Shown here in pieces: positions 48,177 through 57,446 of a stretch of DNA of 64,000 nucleotides (position 1 is its first letter; each line of letters begins with the position of its first letter). The DNA is taken from assembly GCA_035934555.1 (NCBI GenBank), contig DASYXT010000040.1:62001-126000 (forward strand), given 5' to 3'. The stretch comes from DASYXT01 sp035934555. GTDB taxonomy: Bacteria > Verrucomicrobiota > Verrucomicrobiia > Limisphaerales > UBA8199. The notes under the pieces were generated by a model that worked only from the letters and a program-made list of their open reading frames with translations, was not told the DNA's origin and made no database searches. The position numbers and the translations under genes were made by a program.

Positions 48177-51100
48177 ATGAATCTGGTCCAAACGGCCTTG
48201 CGCCGGCCCTTTACGGTGGTCGTGGCCGTCATTGCCGTAATGCTCGGCTCGCTATTGGCGGTGCGCGAGATGCCGCGCGATATTTTCCCCACGCTGGGCA
48301 TTCCCACCCTTTACGTCGCCCAACCCTACGGCGGCATGGACCCTGCCCAGATGGAGAGTTTTCTCACCTATTTCTACGAGTATCACTTCCTCTACATCAC
48401 CGGCATCGAGCACGTCGAGTCCAAATCCATCCAGGGCGCGGCGATTCTCAAGCTGCAATTCCACCCGGGCACGGACATGTCGCAGGCGATGTCCGAGACC
48501 GTGGCCTACGTCAATCGCGCCCGCGCGTTCATGCCGCCGGGCACGGTGCCGCCGTTTGTCATGCGGTTTGACTCCGGGAGCGTGCCGGTGGGCGACCTGG
48601 TCTTTTCGAGCACCACCCGAACTGTCGGCGAGATGCAGGACGTGGCGTTGAACCGGGTTAGGCCGCTGTTTGCGACCTTGCCCGGTGTTTCGGCGCCGCC
48701 TCCGTTTGGCGGCAGCGCCCGCAGCATCGTCATCAACCTCAAACCAGAACGCCTGCGCGCCTACAACATGTCGCCCGACGAGGTGGTGACCGCGATTACC
48801 GACGCCAACCTGATCAGTCCTTCGGGGAACATGCCAATTCAAGGGATGTATCCGATGGTGCCGCTCAATTCGATCGCCTATCGCACCAAGGACCTCGAGA
48901 ACATTCCCATCCGCACGGGCACGTTCCCGACGGTTTTCGTGCGCGACGTCGGGCAGGTGATCGATGGTTCGGACATCGTCACCAGCTACGCGCTAGTGAA
49001 TGGCCGGCGCACGGTATATATCCCCGTAACCAAGCGCTCGACAGCCTCGACGTTATCGGTGGTCAACCTGGTCAAGGCCAACCTGGCGAAATTTCAAAGC
49101 GTGCTGCCGGCCGATGTCAAAGTCAGCTACGAATTTGACCAATCGCCGTACGTGACGCGTGCGATTGGCGGGTTGGTGCTGGAGGGCGCGCTGGGCGCGG
49201 TGCTGACGGGACTGATGGTGCTGTTGTTCTTACGCGACTGGCGCAGCGCCTTGATTGTCGTCATTAACATTCCCCTTTCACTGATGGGGTCGGTGTTGGC
49301 GTTGTGGCTGACCAGGCAAACGATCAACATCATGACCCTGGGCGGCCTGGCTTTGGCGGTCGGCATCCTGGTGGATGAAGCGACCGTTTCAATCGAGAAC
49401 ATTCATACCCATTTGATGCGGGGCCGTTCCATCGGACGAGCCGCGCTGGACGCGACGACCGAAACGACCGTCCCGCGCCTGCTGGCGATGTTCTGCATCC
49501 TGGCGATTCTCTGCCCGACGCTATTCATGGCGGGCGCGGCCAAAGCGATGTTCCTGCCATTGTCCCTGGCGGTCGCCTTCGCGATGGTGACCTCTTATTT
49601 ACTGTCGAGCACGCTGGTGCCCATCCTGTCGATTTGGATTCTACGCCGGCATGAAACCGCAGCGACTAGCCACGCCGCAGCCGAAAGCCGGTTCGCGCGA
49701 TTTCAACAGAAATATGGCGCCCTGGCGCAGAAGCTGGTCGGCGCGCGCTGGGCAGTCGTGGGCGTCTATTTAGCCGCATCCGCTCTGATTATCGTGGTCG
49801 TTGGGCGCACCATCGGCACGGAGATTTTCCCCAAGGTGGACGTGGGCCAGATTCAACTGCGATTACGCGCGCCCGCCGGCACGCAACTGGACGGCACCGA
49901 AGCCATCGCGCTACACACGCTGGACCTGATCAAGCAGGAGGTCGGGCCCAAAAATGTCGAACTCACGCTGGGCTTTCTCGGCGTGCACAGTTCGGCTTAC
50001 CCGATCAATTTCATATATCTGTGGAACGGTGGCCCCCAGGAAGGGGTGCTGCAAGTGCAACTGAAGCCCGGCACACCCATCCACGTTGAACAGCTAAAGG
50101 AACGGTTGCGCAAGGTGTTTGCCGAAAAACTGCCCGGCGTCAGCTTTTCCTTCGAGCCGAGCGACATTGTCAGCCGCGTCATGAGCCTGGGTTCACCGAC
50201 GCCCATCGAAATAGCGGTTGCCGGTCGCAACCTGGCCGACGACCGCGCCTTCGCCGAACGCATTAAGAGCGCCCTTGCACACATCCCGTCTCTGCGCGAC
50301 CTGCAATTTGGCCAGGCGCTGGACTACCCGACGGTTGCGGTGAACGTGGACCGCGAAAAGGCGGGAGTGATGGGGGTCAGGATGTCAGACGTTTCGAAAG
50401 CGTTGGTCACAGCGACCTCGTCGAGCCGGTTTGTGGTGCCCAATTATTGGGCCGACACGAATATTGGCGTGGCTTACCAGGTGCAAGTGCAGGTGCCCCA
50501 GCAACGGATGAACTCCCTCGAACAGGCCAGGAACGTGCCGGTGCTCAATCGCGACGGCCACGGCCTGTTGTTGCGCGATGTCGCTAAGCTCACCAGCAGC
50601 ACCGCCATCGGCCAATACGAACGCTACAATATGCAGCGCATGGTGACGGTGACGGCCAACATTGCCGGCGCCGACTTGGGCAGCGTCGGCAGGCAGGTCG
50701 ATGACGCGCTTAAAAGGTTGGGCCAGCCCCCGGCCGGGATCACCGTGGCTGTTCGTGGGCAAGTCGTACCGCTGGGGCAGATGCTCGAGGGCTTGCGCAC
50801 GGGCCTTTTGTTGGCGGTGGTCGTGATTTTTCTGCTGTTGGCAGCTAATTTCCAATCGCTCAGGCTTTCGTTCCTGGTTGTCTGTACGACCCCCGCTGTG
50901 ATGGCCGGTGTTTTGCTGATGCTGTGGCTGACAGGAACGACGCTGAACATCCAGTCCTTTATGGGAGCGATCATGGCCATCGGCGTCGCTGTGGCCAATG
51001 CCATCCTGCTGGTCAATTTCGGCGAACGCAGCCGCTTGGCTGGGGCCGACGCCCGGGAAGCGGCCGTGGAAGGAGCGCGCACGCGGCTGCGGCCGATTCT

Positions 51101-51335
51101 GATGACCAGCACGGCAATGATGGCGGGAATGGTGCCGATGGCGTTGGGTTTGGGCGAGGGTGGGCAGCAAACCGCTCCCCTGGGACGGGCGGTCGTCGGG
51201 GGGCTGGCACTGGCCACAGTGGCGACGCTGCTGGTGTTACCAGCGATGTTCGCGCTGGTGCAGGCTCGTGCCCATCGCCGTTCGGCCTCTCTGGACCCAA
51301 CCGATCCCGCCAATTCCGCTCCAGAACCGGCCTGA
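48177..51335 (+). CDS. RND-family efflux transporter, inner-membrane pump
   Basis: A 1052-residue AcrB/CzcA-type pump. The first membrane helix is LRRPFTVVVAVIAVMLGSLL, followed by the periplasmic porter domain (ETVAYVNRARAFMPPGTVPP). Twelve membrane helices are arranged in the usual two halves: GGLALAVGILVDEATVSIEN carries the charged residue of the proton path, and GAIMAIGVAVANAILLVNFG is the matching segment of the second half. The substrate class (drug, hydrophobe or metal) is not readable, but a copper lipoprotein upstream leaves metal as an option. The third gene of the PadR operon; the MFP gene follows after an inserted repeat. Confidence 0.93.
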   Translation: MNLVQTALRRPFTVVVAVIAVMLGSLLAVREMPRDIFPTLGIPTLYVAQPYGGMDPAQMESFLTYFYEYHFLYITGIEHVESKSIQGAAILKLQFHPGTDMSQAMSETVAYVNRARAFMPPGTVPPFVMRFDSGSVPVGDLVFSSTTRTVGEMQDVALNRVRPLFATLPGVSAPPPFGGSARSIVINLKPERLRAYNMSPDEVVTAITDANLISPSGNMPIQGMYPMVPLNSIAYRTKDLENIPIRTGTFPTVFVRDVGQVIDGSDIVTSYALVNGRRTVYIPVTKRSTASTLSVVNLVKANLAKFQSVLPADVKVSYEFDQSPYVTRAIGGLVLEGALGAVLTGLMVLLFLRDWRSALIVVINIPLSLMGSVLALWLTRQTINIMTLGGLALAVGILVDEATVSIENIHTHLMRGRSIGRAALDATTETTVPRLLAMFCILAILCPTLFMAGAAKAMFLPLSLAVAFAMVTSYLLSSTLVPILSIWILRRHETAATSHAAAESRFARFQQKYGALAQKLVGARWAVVGVYLAASALIIVVVGRTIGTEIFPKVDVGQIQLRLRAPAGTQLDGTEAIALHTLDLIKQEVGPKNVELTLGFLGVHSSAYPINFIYLWNGGPQEGVLQVQLKPGTPIHVEQLKERLRKVFAEKLPGVSFSFEPSDIVSRVMSLGSPTPIEIAVAGRNLADDRAFAERIKSALAHIPSLRDLQFGQALDYPTVAVNVDREKAGVMGVRMSDVSKALVTATSSSRFVVPNYWADTNIGVAYQVQVQVPQQRMNSLEQARNVPVLNRDGHGLLLRDVAKLTSSTAIGQYERYNMQRMVTVTANIAGADLGSVGRQVDDALKRLGQPPAGITVAVRGQVVPLGQMLEGLRTGLLLAVVVIFLLLAANFQSLRLSFLVVCTTPAVMAGVLLMLWLTGTTLNIQSFMGAIMAIGVAVANAILLVNFGERSRLAGADAREAAVEGARTRLRPILMTSTAMMAGMVPMALGLGEGGQQTAPLGRAVVGGLALATVATLLVLPAMFALVQARAHRRSASLDPTDPANSAPEPA

Positions 51336-51381
51336 ACCCTGAAAACAGAATCATGAAAGGACAGAATCATAAAGACACGAG

Positions 51382-51481
51382 AAAGCGCCAGAGGGCTGGC
51401 GCAGTCCACGACGCTTCGCGATTGCCGGAGCCCCCACCTGCGGGCGCCAGCTTTTGGACTGCGCCAGCCCTCTGGCGCTTT
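51382..51481. repeat. Inverted-repeat element family B, complete copy inside the efflux operon
   Basis: A 100-base element with perfect 26-bp terminal inverted repeats (51382-51407 and 51456-51481), starting AAAGCGCCAGAGGGCTGGCG. A truncated copy lies at 9420-9460. The element sits between the RND and MFP genes, ending 12 bases before the MFP start codon. The element could fold into a long hairpin in the transcript and affect translation of the MFP gene. Confidence 0.9.
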
Positions 51482-51493
51482 TTATCTGTTCTC

Positions 51494-52603
51494 ATGAGCC
51501 TGAGTTGTTCTCCAAAGTGTCTGTCTGCATTTCGAAGCTTCTGGAGCGCGGTCCTCGGCTGCGCGCTCGCTTTGGTCCTATTCTGCGGATGTGGCCCCGC
51601 GAACACAGACCAGCCGCAAAAAGCATCTCGACCGGTTACCGTCCAAACCGTTCTTCCGACCCGCGGCGAGATTGCCCGCAACATCACGCTGCCGACCTTC
51701 CGCATCCTTCCATTGCAGGAAGCGACACTCTACGCAAAGGTCGCAGGCTATTTGAAAACCCTCTCCGTAGATAAAGGAGATTCCGTCAAAGAGGGCCAGT
51801 TGCTCGGTGAAATTGAAATACCCGAGTTGCTTGCTGACCGGGCCCAATACACCGCCGAAACGGACGTGGCGCGGACCAATTATGAACGAATGGCTGAGGC
51901 GCGTCAGAAAGCACCTGACCTGGTAATCCCCCAGACGGTGGATGATCTGCGGGGCCAGTATGAGGTCGCGCAAGCGAAACTCCAGCGGACCGAAACGTTG
52001 CTGCAGTATGCGCGCCTGGTGGCGCCATTCTCAGGGATGATTACCGCGCGATTCGTTGACCCAGGCGCATTCATCCCTGCAGCCACCACCGGCAGCACCC
52101 CTCAAAACGCAGCGGTTGTCACGTTGATGGATTATAGCCGCGTGCGCGTCCAGGCCTTCGTGCCCGAGCCGGAAGTACCCTTCATTCGAAACGGCACACC
52201 CGCCATTGTTACAGTGGAAGAATTGCCCGGCCGCACATTTCCAGGCTCGGTGACGCGCTTCGCCCATGCTTTGGACTCGGCCACCAAGACCATGCTTACT
52301 GAGATCGAATTGCCCAACCCCGCGGGCGAACTGCGGCCCGGGGCCTATGCTAGCGTGCAATTGGAACTTGAGCGCAAGCAGAACGCATTGCTCATACCGG
52401 TGGGGGCCTTGCTTGTAGAGAAAGCCGGCACGTCGGTTTTCATCGTCACGGATAGCAAAGCCAAAAAGACCCCGGTGCAGGTTGGTTTCAACGACGGCAC
52501 TCATGCCGAGATAACAGGCGGAATTCGCGCGGACCAACCGGTGATCCTGATTGGCAAACAGGCGCTCAATGATGGCCAGCCGGTAAACATGGGGGCGAGA
52601 TGA
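51494..52603 (+). CDS. Membrane fusion (periplasmic adaptor) protein, lipoprotein type
   Basis: A protein of 369 residues from the ATG at 51494 (MSLSCSPKCLSAFRSFW). It has a signal with lipobox-like LVLFCGCGPANTDQ. The lipoyl/barrel-sandwich part is LYAKVAGYLKTLSVDKGDSV with LLGEIEIPELLADRAQY, then a helical hairpin (ETDVARTNYERMAEARQKAP), and beta-barrel (TPAIVTVEELPGRTFPGSVT). It links the RND pump to TolC in the periplasm. No good ribosome binding site is seen ahead of 51494, because the family B element ends just before; a start inside the element is possible. The stop overlaps the TolC gene by 4 bases. Confidence 0.9.
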   Translation: MSLSCSPKCLSAFRSFWSAVLGCALALVLFCGCGPANTDQPQKASRPVTVQTVLPTRGEIARNITLPTFRILPLQEATLYAKVAGYLKTLSVDKGDSVKEGQLLGEIEIPELLADRAQYTAETDVARTNYERMAEARQKAPDLVIPQTVDDLRGQYEVAQAKLQRTETLLQYARLVAPFSGMITARFVDPGAFIPAATTGSTPQNAAVVTLMDYSRVRVQAFVPEPEVPFIRNGTPAIVTVEELPGRTFPGSVTRFAHALDSATKTMLTEIELPNPAGELRPGAYASVQLELERKQNALLIPVGALLVEKAGTSVFIVTDSKAKKTPVQVGFNDGTHAEITGGIRADQPVILIGKQALNDGQPVNMGAR

Positions 52604-54018
52604 GGATCTCAATGTGCGGTTTTCGGTTTTCGCTCGGCACTTTTTATGTGTTGTTGACTGGCGCCGTGGCCGGCCACGCGCAGGAAGCCACCAACACGAT
52701 TGCCCCGCAGACATTGTCTGCCGCCCCGCTTACGGGCGCATCGCAGACCAATGACGCGCTCAGTCCAATCGATTTGCCAACTACCCTGCGGTTGGCCGGA
52801 GCGCGCAATCTGGACATCCAACTCGCGCGTCAAAGTCTTAGAGAAGCCGAAGCCAATCGCCAAAGCGCGCTGGAGCAGTTCTTCCCTTGGGTCGCGCCTG
52901 GTGTGGCCTATCACCGCCGCGATGGCGTAGCCCAGGCTGTGCCCTCGGGGGTGATTTCCGACGCCCACTTTCAATCGTATTCCCCGGGCGTCGCTCTCAC
53001 CGCTCAAATGGCCCTGGGCGACGCGATTTATACGTCGCTGGCGGCGAAGCAATTGCTCCTGGCCTCGGATCAAGCCCTCGAAACGCAGCGGCAGGACACC
53101 GTCCTCGCCGCCGCACAGGGCTATTTCGATCTGGTGAAGGCCAAGGCACTGGTGGAAGTCTCGAAGCAAGCGATCCAAATCTCGCAAGATTATCAGGAAC
53201 AATTACACCGGGCGGTCAGCACGGGTATCGCCTTCAGAGGCGACGAACTCCGGGTCCAGACCCAGACCGAACAGTACGGAATTGTGCTGCAACAAGCCCT
53301 CGAGCGGCAGCGCGTCGCCGCCGTAAACCTTGCGCAAGTGCTGCACTTGGATTCACGCGTGGAACTGGTGCCGCTGGACACGGGAGTAACCGCTCTCAAA
53401 CTGTTTCCCACGAATACCTCGATGAATGCGCTCGTCGCGCAAGCCTTGGATACTCGCCCTGAACTGAAACAAAGCCAGGCCTTCCTGGCGGCGAACCGCG
53501 CCGCAAAGAACGGCGCTCTTTTCGGCCCTTTGATCCCTGCGGTAGGCGCGCAAGTGTTCGCCGGCGGCTTAGGCGGCGGGCCGGATGGCGGCCCGAACAA
53601 CTTGGGCGCTGAAGGAGATTACACGGTCGGGTTAAGCTGGCGCATTGGCCCCGGCGGACTGTTTGATTCCGGACGGCTGAATGCGACGAAAGCCCGGCTC
53701 GCCGCCGCGCAATTCGCCGATCTCAAGCTCAAGGACATTATCACCGCCCAGGTTGTTAGCGGGCTGGTTCGTGTCAACTCGACCGCAGCCCAGATTGATC
53801 TGGCCCAACGCAACCTCAATACCGCAAGCGAAACGCTTCGCCTTACCCGGGAGCGTAAACAGTATGGCGTCGGTGTCGTGCTGGAGGATATCCAGGCGCA
53901 ACAAGCGCTGACGCAGGCGCGTTCCGATTACGTCACCGCCGTTGCCGAGAACGATAAAGCGCAATACGCCTTGAGCCGGGCAATTGGCAATTTCGGTCAA
54001 TTGCCGCTTCAGCAATAG
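52600..54018 (+). CDS. TolC-family outer-membrane efflux channel
   Basis: A 472-residue protein with a signal peptide (LGTFYVLLTGAVAGHAQ). Two repeats of the OEP (coiled-coil and beta) fold are seen: IDLPTTLRLAGARNLDIQLA, QSLREAEANRQSALEQFFPW in the first, and TRPELKQSQAFLAANRAAK-like DTRPELKQSQAFLAANRAAK, with LKLKDIITAQVVSGLVRVNS in the second. It would make the outer-membrane exit duct for the RND pump. It starts within the last codons of the MFP gene (ATGA overlap), so they are translated together. It ends 14 bases before the converging nucleoside hydrolase gene. Confidence 0.93.
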   Translation: MRISMCGFRFSLGTFYVLLTGAVAGHAQEATNTIAPQTLSAAPLTGASQTNDALSPIDLPTTLRLAGARNLDIQLARQSLREAEANRQSALEQFFPWVAPGVAYHRRDGVAQAVPSGVISDAHFQSYSPGVALTAQMALGDAIYTSLAAKQLLLASDQALETQRQDTVLAAAQGYFDLVKAKALVEVSKQAIQISQDYQEQLHRAVSTGIAFRGDELRVQTQTEQYGIVLQQALERQRVAAVNLAQVLHLDSRVELVPLDTGVTALKLFPTNTSMNALVAQALDTRPELKQSQAFLAANRAAKNGALFGPLIPAVGAQVFAGGLGGGPDGGPNNLGAEGDYTVGLSWRIGPGGLFDSGRLNATKARLAAAQFADLKLKDIITAQVVSGLVRVNSTAAQIDLAQRNLNTASETLRLTRERKQYGVGVVLEDIQAQQALTQARSDYVTAVAENDKAQYALSRAIGNFGQLPLQQ

Positions 54019-54032
54019 CAGCTTCAACGTGG

Positions 54033-55073
54033 TTACCCCACGCTCGACGTGAGCCGCTCAACCAGCAGGTCCTTGTACCCCTCGAAATCTTTCCATTCCG
54101 TAGCGACAAGCATCCTCGTGCCGCGCTCGCTTACTCGGGTGTAGCCATCGTCAGTGACTTCTATCGGCAGTGACTCCATGCGACAGAGCGCTTGGCCGAA
54201 TGCCAGATACACCGCGACCGTATCGAAAAGCACACTCGAGTGCTCCTCAGCCGGAGAGGCCGCGGGGAGAGAATGGCCAGGCGCAGCCGCCTGTGTGCCT
54301 CGAATCCAGATGCGGTAATTCTCAATGATGGTCGCGGCGACCTTCTCTTTCGAGTCGCGCACTTTGGCGTAACGCCTTCCCTCGAGCTTCACGCGGCCAC
54401 AGGTGTCCAGGGGCGTTATGGTGATCGGCCAGCCCGCGCCGCACACTTGCTGGCAGGCCTTCGGCGCGGCTTTCACGTTCCACTCCGCGCAAGGCGTCGG
54501 GCTGTCGTCGTACCCGCGGCGGATGCTGCCGGCCATGCCGACGAACCGCGCGCGCCTCGCGATGCGCGGCTCACGAACCAGCGCGGCGGCCAGGTTCGGC
54601 ATCGGCGCAATACCGATTACCGTAATCGGCTGCGACGAATTCATTATCGTGTCGATGAGCGCCTCGACGCCGTCTTTGTGGACCTTGCCGGGATAAGAAC
54701 TCAGCTCGTAATCTTTGACCCAGTCAGATTGCGGGCCTTCACCGTGCGGCTCCACATCAAGCCCCAGGCCGATGGGGATATCCGCGCGACCCACCGCCTG
54801 TAGGAACTTGGCCAGCAGCCGCCCGCGGTATTGCGACTTGCCGTAGTCGCCAACCGCCAGTTTCAAATCCAGTTCCGGGCATTTTAAAAGGAACCCAAGC
54901 GCCCAGGTATCGTCGATATCATCACCGATATCCGTATCAAGAATAACCGGGAGCGGGTGCTGAGGCCGGCTGGTGGGTTGACCGGCACGTAAGTAGCCCG
55001 ACGGCGTTAGCAGCGCCGCCGAGCCGGCCAGCGCAGCCATATCCCGCAGGAATCGGCGCCGCGAGACGCCCAC
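54033..55073 (-). CDS. Tat-exported nucleoside hydrolase (IUNH family)
   Basis: A protein of 346 residues from the GTG at 55073 (VGVSRRRFLRDMAALAGSAA), giving a twin-arginine signal; GGAG lies 7 bases before this GTG, which decides the start. The frame is open to 55220 but the extra part is not supported. The inosine-uridine hydrolase motif DTDIGDDIDDTW holds the calcium-binding aspartates, and SSQPITVIGIAPMPNLAAAL and CAEWNVKAAPKACQQV match the middle of the family. It splits ribonucleosides to base and ribose in the periplasm. It converges with the efflux operon; upstream lies the divergent PepSY gene. Confidence 0.88.
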   Translation of the reverse strand: MGVSRRRFLRDMAALAGSAALLTPSGYLRAGQPTSRPQHPLPVILDTDIGDDIDDTWALGFLLKCPELDLKLAVGDYGKSQYRGRLLAKFLQAVGRADIPIGLGLDVEPHGEGPQSDWVKDYELSSYPGKVHKDGVEALIDTIMNSSQPITVIGIAPMPNLAAALVREPRIARRARFVGMAGSIRRGYDDSPTPCAEWNVKAAPKACQQVCGAGWPITITPLDTCGRVKLEGRRYAKVRDSKEKVAATIIENYRIWIRGTQAAAPGHSLPAASPAEEHSSVLFDTVAVYLAFGQALCRMESLPIEVTDDGYTRVSERGTRMLVATEWKDFEGYKDLLVERLTSSVG

Positions 55074-55362
55074 TATCCCGCTCCGCACTCGCCGCCGACA
55101 GTCCGACTGTCCGACGGCGCCCAGCAACCCCACCGCCGACCTGGAGACTGTCGCAGGCGGTCCCTTCTCGCCCGGATTGGCCATCGACCGTAACGTGCGC
55201 CCGGTCGCGGCTTGACGCAATCAAATAACGCCATCTTCAGGCGCGTTGGCTTCGCTTTCCGTCCCGCGCTGCCACGCGCTGCCAGGAGTTGCAAATCCAC
55301 CCGTGACTTTCCCGCATGTTTCGTTAACATCAAACGGTACACCCATTCCCGAAAGGCACCTC

Positions 55363-56607
55363 ATGTTCCGCAAAAGTATCTTGTGGCTCCATCGTTGGAC
55401 CGGGCTCGCGATCGCGGCATTCATCATCGTGATAGCCGTGACGGGGACCCTCCTCGCATTTCCCAGGGAACTGGACCGCATGCTGAATCCGGCGTTGATG
55501 ACCGTGCCGGTCCGGAACGCACCCCTGTTGGACGCGGTTGCGCTCCGGGAGCGGGCCGCGGCGATGGAGCCGCACGCCCCATTTGAATACTTCAATCTCA
55601 AGGTAACCCCCGGCCAATCATTTTGTCTCGGCGTAAGAGCCAAAACGGACCCCTCGACCGGCAAGCCTTACGATTTGGGATTTGACCAACTTTACCTGGA
55701 CCCATACACGGGAGAAAAAGTCGGAAGCCGGAATTCAAGCCACTCGCTGATTCCCTTTCTGTTCAATCTTCACTATGGCATGACGTTCGGGAACCGGGGC
55801 GTTCGGTTATTTGGCTTCATCTCGCTCGTGTGGACGATCACCAGTATCATCGGCATCTACCTGACGTTTCCCTTGCGGCGGCGGCGCTCCAAGGCGAGCG
55901 AACAGACGAAGGATACGCCCAAACCTCCAGGCCGCTCATGGTGGCGGCGATGGATGCCGGCCTGGAAAATCAAGTGGGGCGGTGGGACTTATCGCATGAG
56001 CTACGACATTCACCGCGCCCTCGGACTTTGGACCTGGCTGCTGCTTTTCATCTTCGCCTGGTCCGGGGTGGCCTTGAACCTGCCGGCACCCTACATGAGA
56101 ACCATGAATTTCCTCCGTCTCACCGTGCGCAACAGTGTGGGTGAGCATCTCACGATTCCGAAAAAACCGCCCGGACCTCCGGCGCTTGATTGGCGCGCGG
56201 CGTTGGAAAGGGGACGGGTACTGATCCGCGAAACGGGGCTCAAGGAAGGCTATACGGTCCGGGAGGAGTACTTCATGCGGGTGCTCCCCTCCTATGGCGT
56301 TTATCAATACGACGTGATAAGCTCCAAGGCCCCGCCCGGCGCGGAGATTCAGGATGCGGGAGTTTTCATCGATGCAAACAGCGGCGAGCTGCGCGATCAT
56401 TGGTTACTGTCGAAGTCCCCACCCGGCACCATCATTACGAGATGGCTGGTCGCGTTGCACATGGGAACCTTCCTTGGACTGCCGATGAAAATCCTGATCT
56501 TCCTCTCGGGTATTCTCACCACCGCGCTCTGCGTCTCGGGCGTCATCATCTGGTGGAAGAAGTCTGATGTCTCCGCCTTGAAACGGAATCGTACGCTCGA
56601 GCGTTAG
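55363..56607 (+). CDS. PepSY-associated transmembrane protein
   Basis: A protein of 414 residues from the ATG at 55363 (MFRKSILWLHRWTGLAIAAF), with GAAAGG upstream as ribosome binding site. The PepSY_TM family opens with SILWLHRWTGLAIAAFIIVI; other membrane segments are around GFISLVWTITSIIGIYLTFP, GLWTWLLLFIFAWSGVALNL and ILIFLSGILTTALCVSGVII. A conserved histidine lies in HRWTG and another in ALHMGTFLGLPM, typical of b-haem-like sites in this family. Such proteins serve iron/siderophore reduction or peptidase inhibition in the membrane. The longer frame to 55246 is not needed. It is monocistronic. Confidence 0.85.
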   Translation: MFRKSILWLHRWTGLAIAAFIIVIAVTGTLLAFPRELDRMLNPALMTVPVRNAPLLDAVALRERAAAMEPHAPFEYFNLKVTPGQSFCLGVRAKTDPSTGKPYDLGFDQLYLDPYTGEKVGSRNSSHSLIPFLFNLHYGMTFGNRGVRLFGFISLVWTITSIIGIYLTFPLRRRRSKASEQTKDTPKPPGRSWWRRWMPAWKIKWGGGTYRMSYDIHRALGLWTWLLLFIFAWSGVALNLPAPYMRTMNFLRLTVRNSVGEHLTIPKKPPGPPALDWRAALERGRVLIRETGLKEGYTVREEYFMRVLPSYGVYQYDVISSKAPPGAEIQDAGVFIDANSGELRDHWLLSKSPPGTIITRWLVALHMGTFLGLPMKILIFLSGILTTALCVSGVIIWWKKSDVSALKRNRTLER

Positions 56608-56816
56608 GCAGAGGCTGGGCAGAGGTTGGAGTGAAATCACCAGCCGCAGCCGAGGGGTTTCGACCTTTTGCATGACTGCGGGAGCTACGCTTGCAAGGGA
56701 CCAGCAGCCCGAACCTTCACCAGCGTCGCCCAACCGCAATGCGGGCCGATGAACAGGTTCTCCGGCAGGCGGGACGGCCCCAGCCCCGACAATCCCTCCG
56801 CCGCAAGCCCGCTTTC

Positions 56817-56836
56817 AAAAAAACCCCGTAGGGGTT
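56817..56836 (-). terminator. Probable rho-independent terminator
   Basis: On the minus strand AACCCC-TAC-GGGGTT forms a 6-bp stem followed by TTTTT. It lies about 210 bases downstream of the membrane-protein gene at 57048-57446 and would end its transcript. Confidence 0.5.
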
Positions 56837-56872
56837 GACCTGTTGGTAGTACGAGCCGCCCTCCATTCTTCC

Positions 56873-56950
56873 TTTTTGTTTTTCGGTGGCGCGGGCCTCC
56901 ATTCCTGAATCCACCTGTGCCTTTGCTTCCGCGCCACCGAAAAACAAAAA
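56873..56950. repeat. Perfect 20-bp inverted repeat
   Basis: TTTTTGTTTTTCGGTGGCGC (56873-56892) and its exact reverse complement (56931-56950) are separated by 38 bases; two or three more bases pair inward. The arms are A/T-rich outside and G/C-rich inside, so either transcript could form a long hairpin ending in a U-rich or A-rich tail. It may be a double-sided terminator or a mobile element end. Confidence 0.75.
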
Positions 56951-57047
56951 CAGCGTGCCGTTAATCTGACCCGAACCGCCTGATGCGGACCCTCGCGTCA
57001 GGTGGTGTGGGAGCCGGGATGGCAATCCTCCCGGCGACTCGATAAGT

Positions 57048-57446
57048 TTAATGTATTTCACCGCGATGAAGATACCAATGCCACAGGACCGGGTAAGCCA
57101 CGAACAAAGAGAAACCGATGAGCCCCCACCAAGCCCCGCGCTCGTGGCACAGAAGGCGGACCAGTCCACAAATGGCGGACGTGAGCAGGAGCAACCACAC
57201 GATTCCAGACGTGATCATCCCAAGCCAAAGGACGGTGTAGGTACCGTGACCAGCACCCGTGAGAGCAGCCCCATAAAAGGTCAGCTGGATCGTGGCTGGG
57301 CACAAAATCACTGAGGCCAGAACAATCCACCGGCTCAGGAACTCCGTCTTTGAGTGCCTGCGAATCTCCTTCCCGCTTTCCATCGTAATAATAATCTGGC
57401 CGTCACGAAAGACGGCTGAACGCCCACTATCAATTAAAACGCTCAT
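57048..57446 (-). CDS. Small membrane protein
   Basis: A protein of 132 residues from the ATG at 57446 (MSVLIDSGRSAVFRDGQIII). A hydrophilic N-terminal 40 residues (RDGQIIITMESGKEIRRHSK) precede three membrane segments (SRWIVLASVILCPATIQLTF, TVLWLGMITSGIVWLLLLTS, WWGLIGFSLFVAYPVLWHWY). No known family was recognised. The frame is open on to 58442 upstream, but that part is antisense to the HtrA gene and is not real. It diverges from the HtrA gene and points to the terminator at 56817. Confidence 0.65.
   Translation of the reverse strand: MSVLIDSGRSAVFRDGQIIITMESGKEIRRHSKTEFLSRWIVLASVILCPATIQLTFYGAALTGAGHGTYTVLWLGMITSGIVWLLLLTSAICGLVRLLCHERGAWWGLIGFSLFVAYPVLWHWYLHRGEIH

Larger units (their letters stand above)
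56608..57047. other. Intergenic region with a long inverted repeat
   Basis: No gene is seen in 440 bases. It holds a minus-strand terminator and the 20-bp perfect inverted repeat listed below. The rest shows only low-similarity short frames on both strands. Confidence 0.55.

Noticed and set aside
50385..51409. Minus-strand frames within the RND gene, one rich in His and Gln
   Set aside because: They are reverse-strand shadows of the RND transporter coding sequence with no recognisable domain.
51361..51493. In-frame upstream extension of the MFP gene through the repeat
   Set aside because: The extended part is encoded by the family B repeat, which also gives similar meaningless peptides at 9420; it is not conserved protein sequence.
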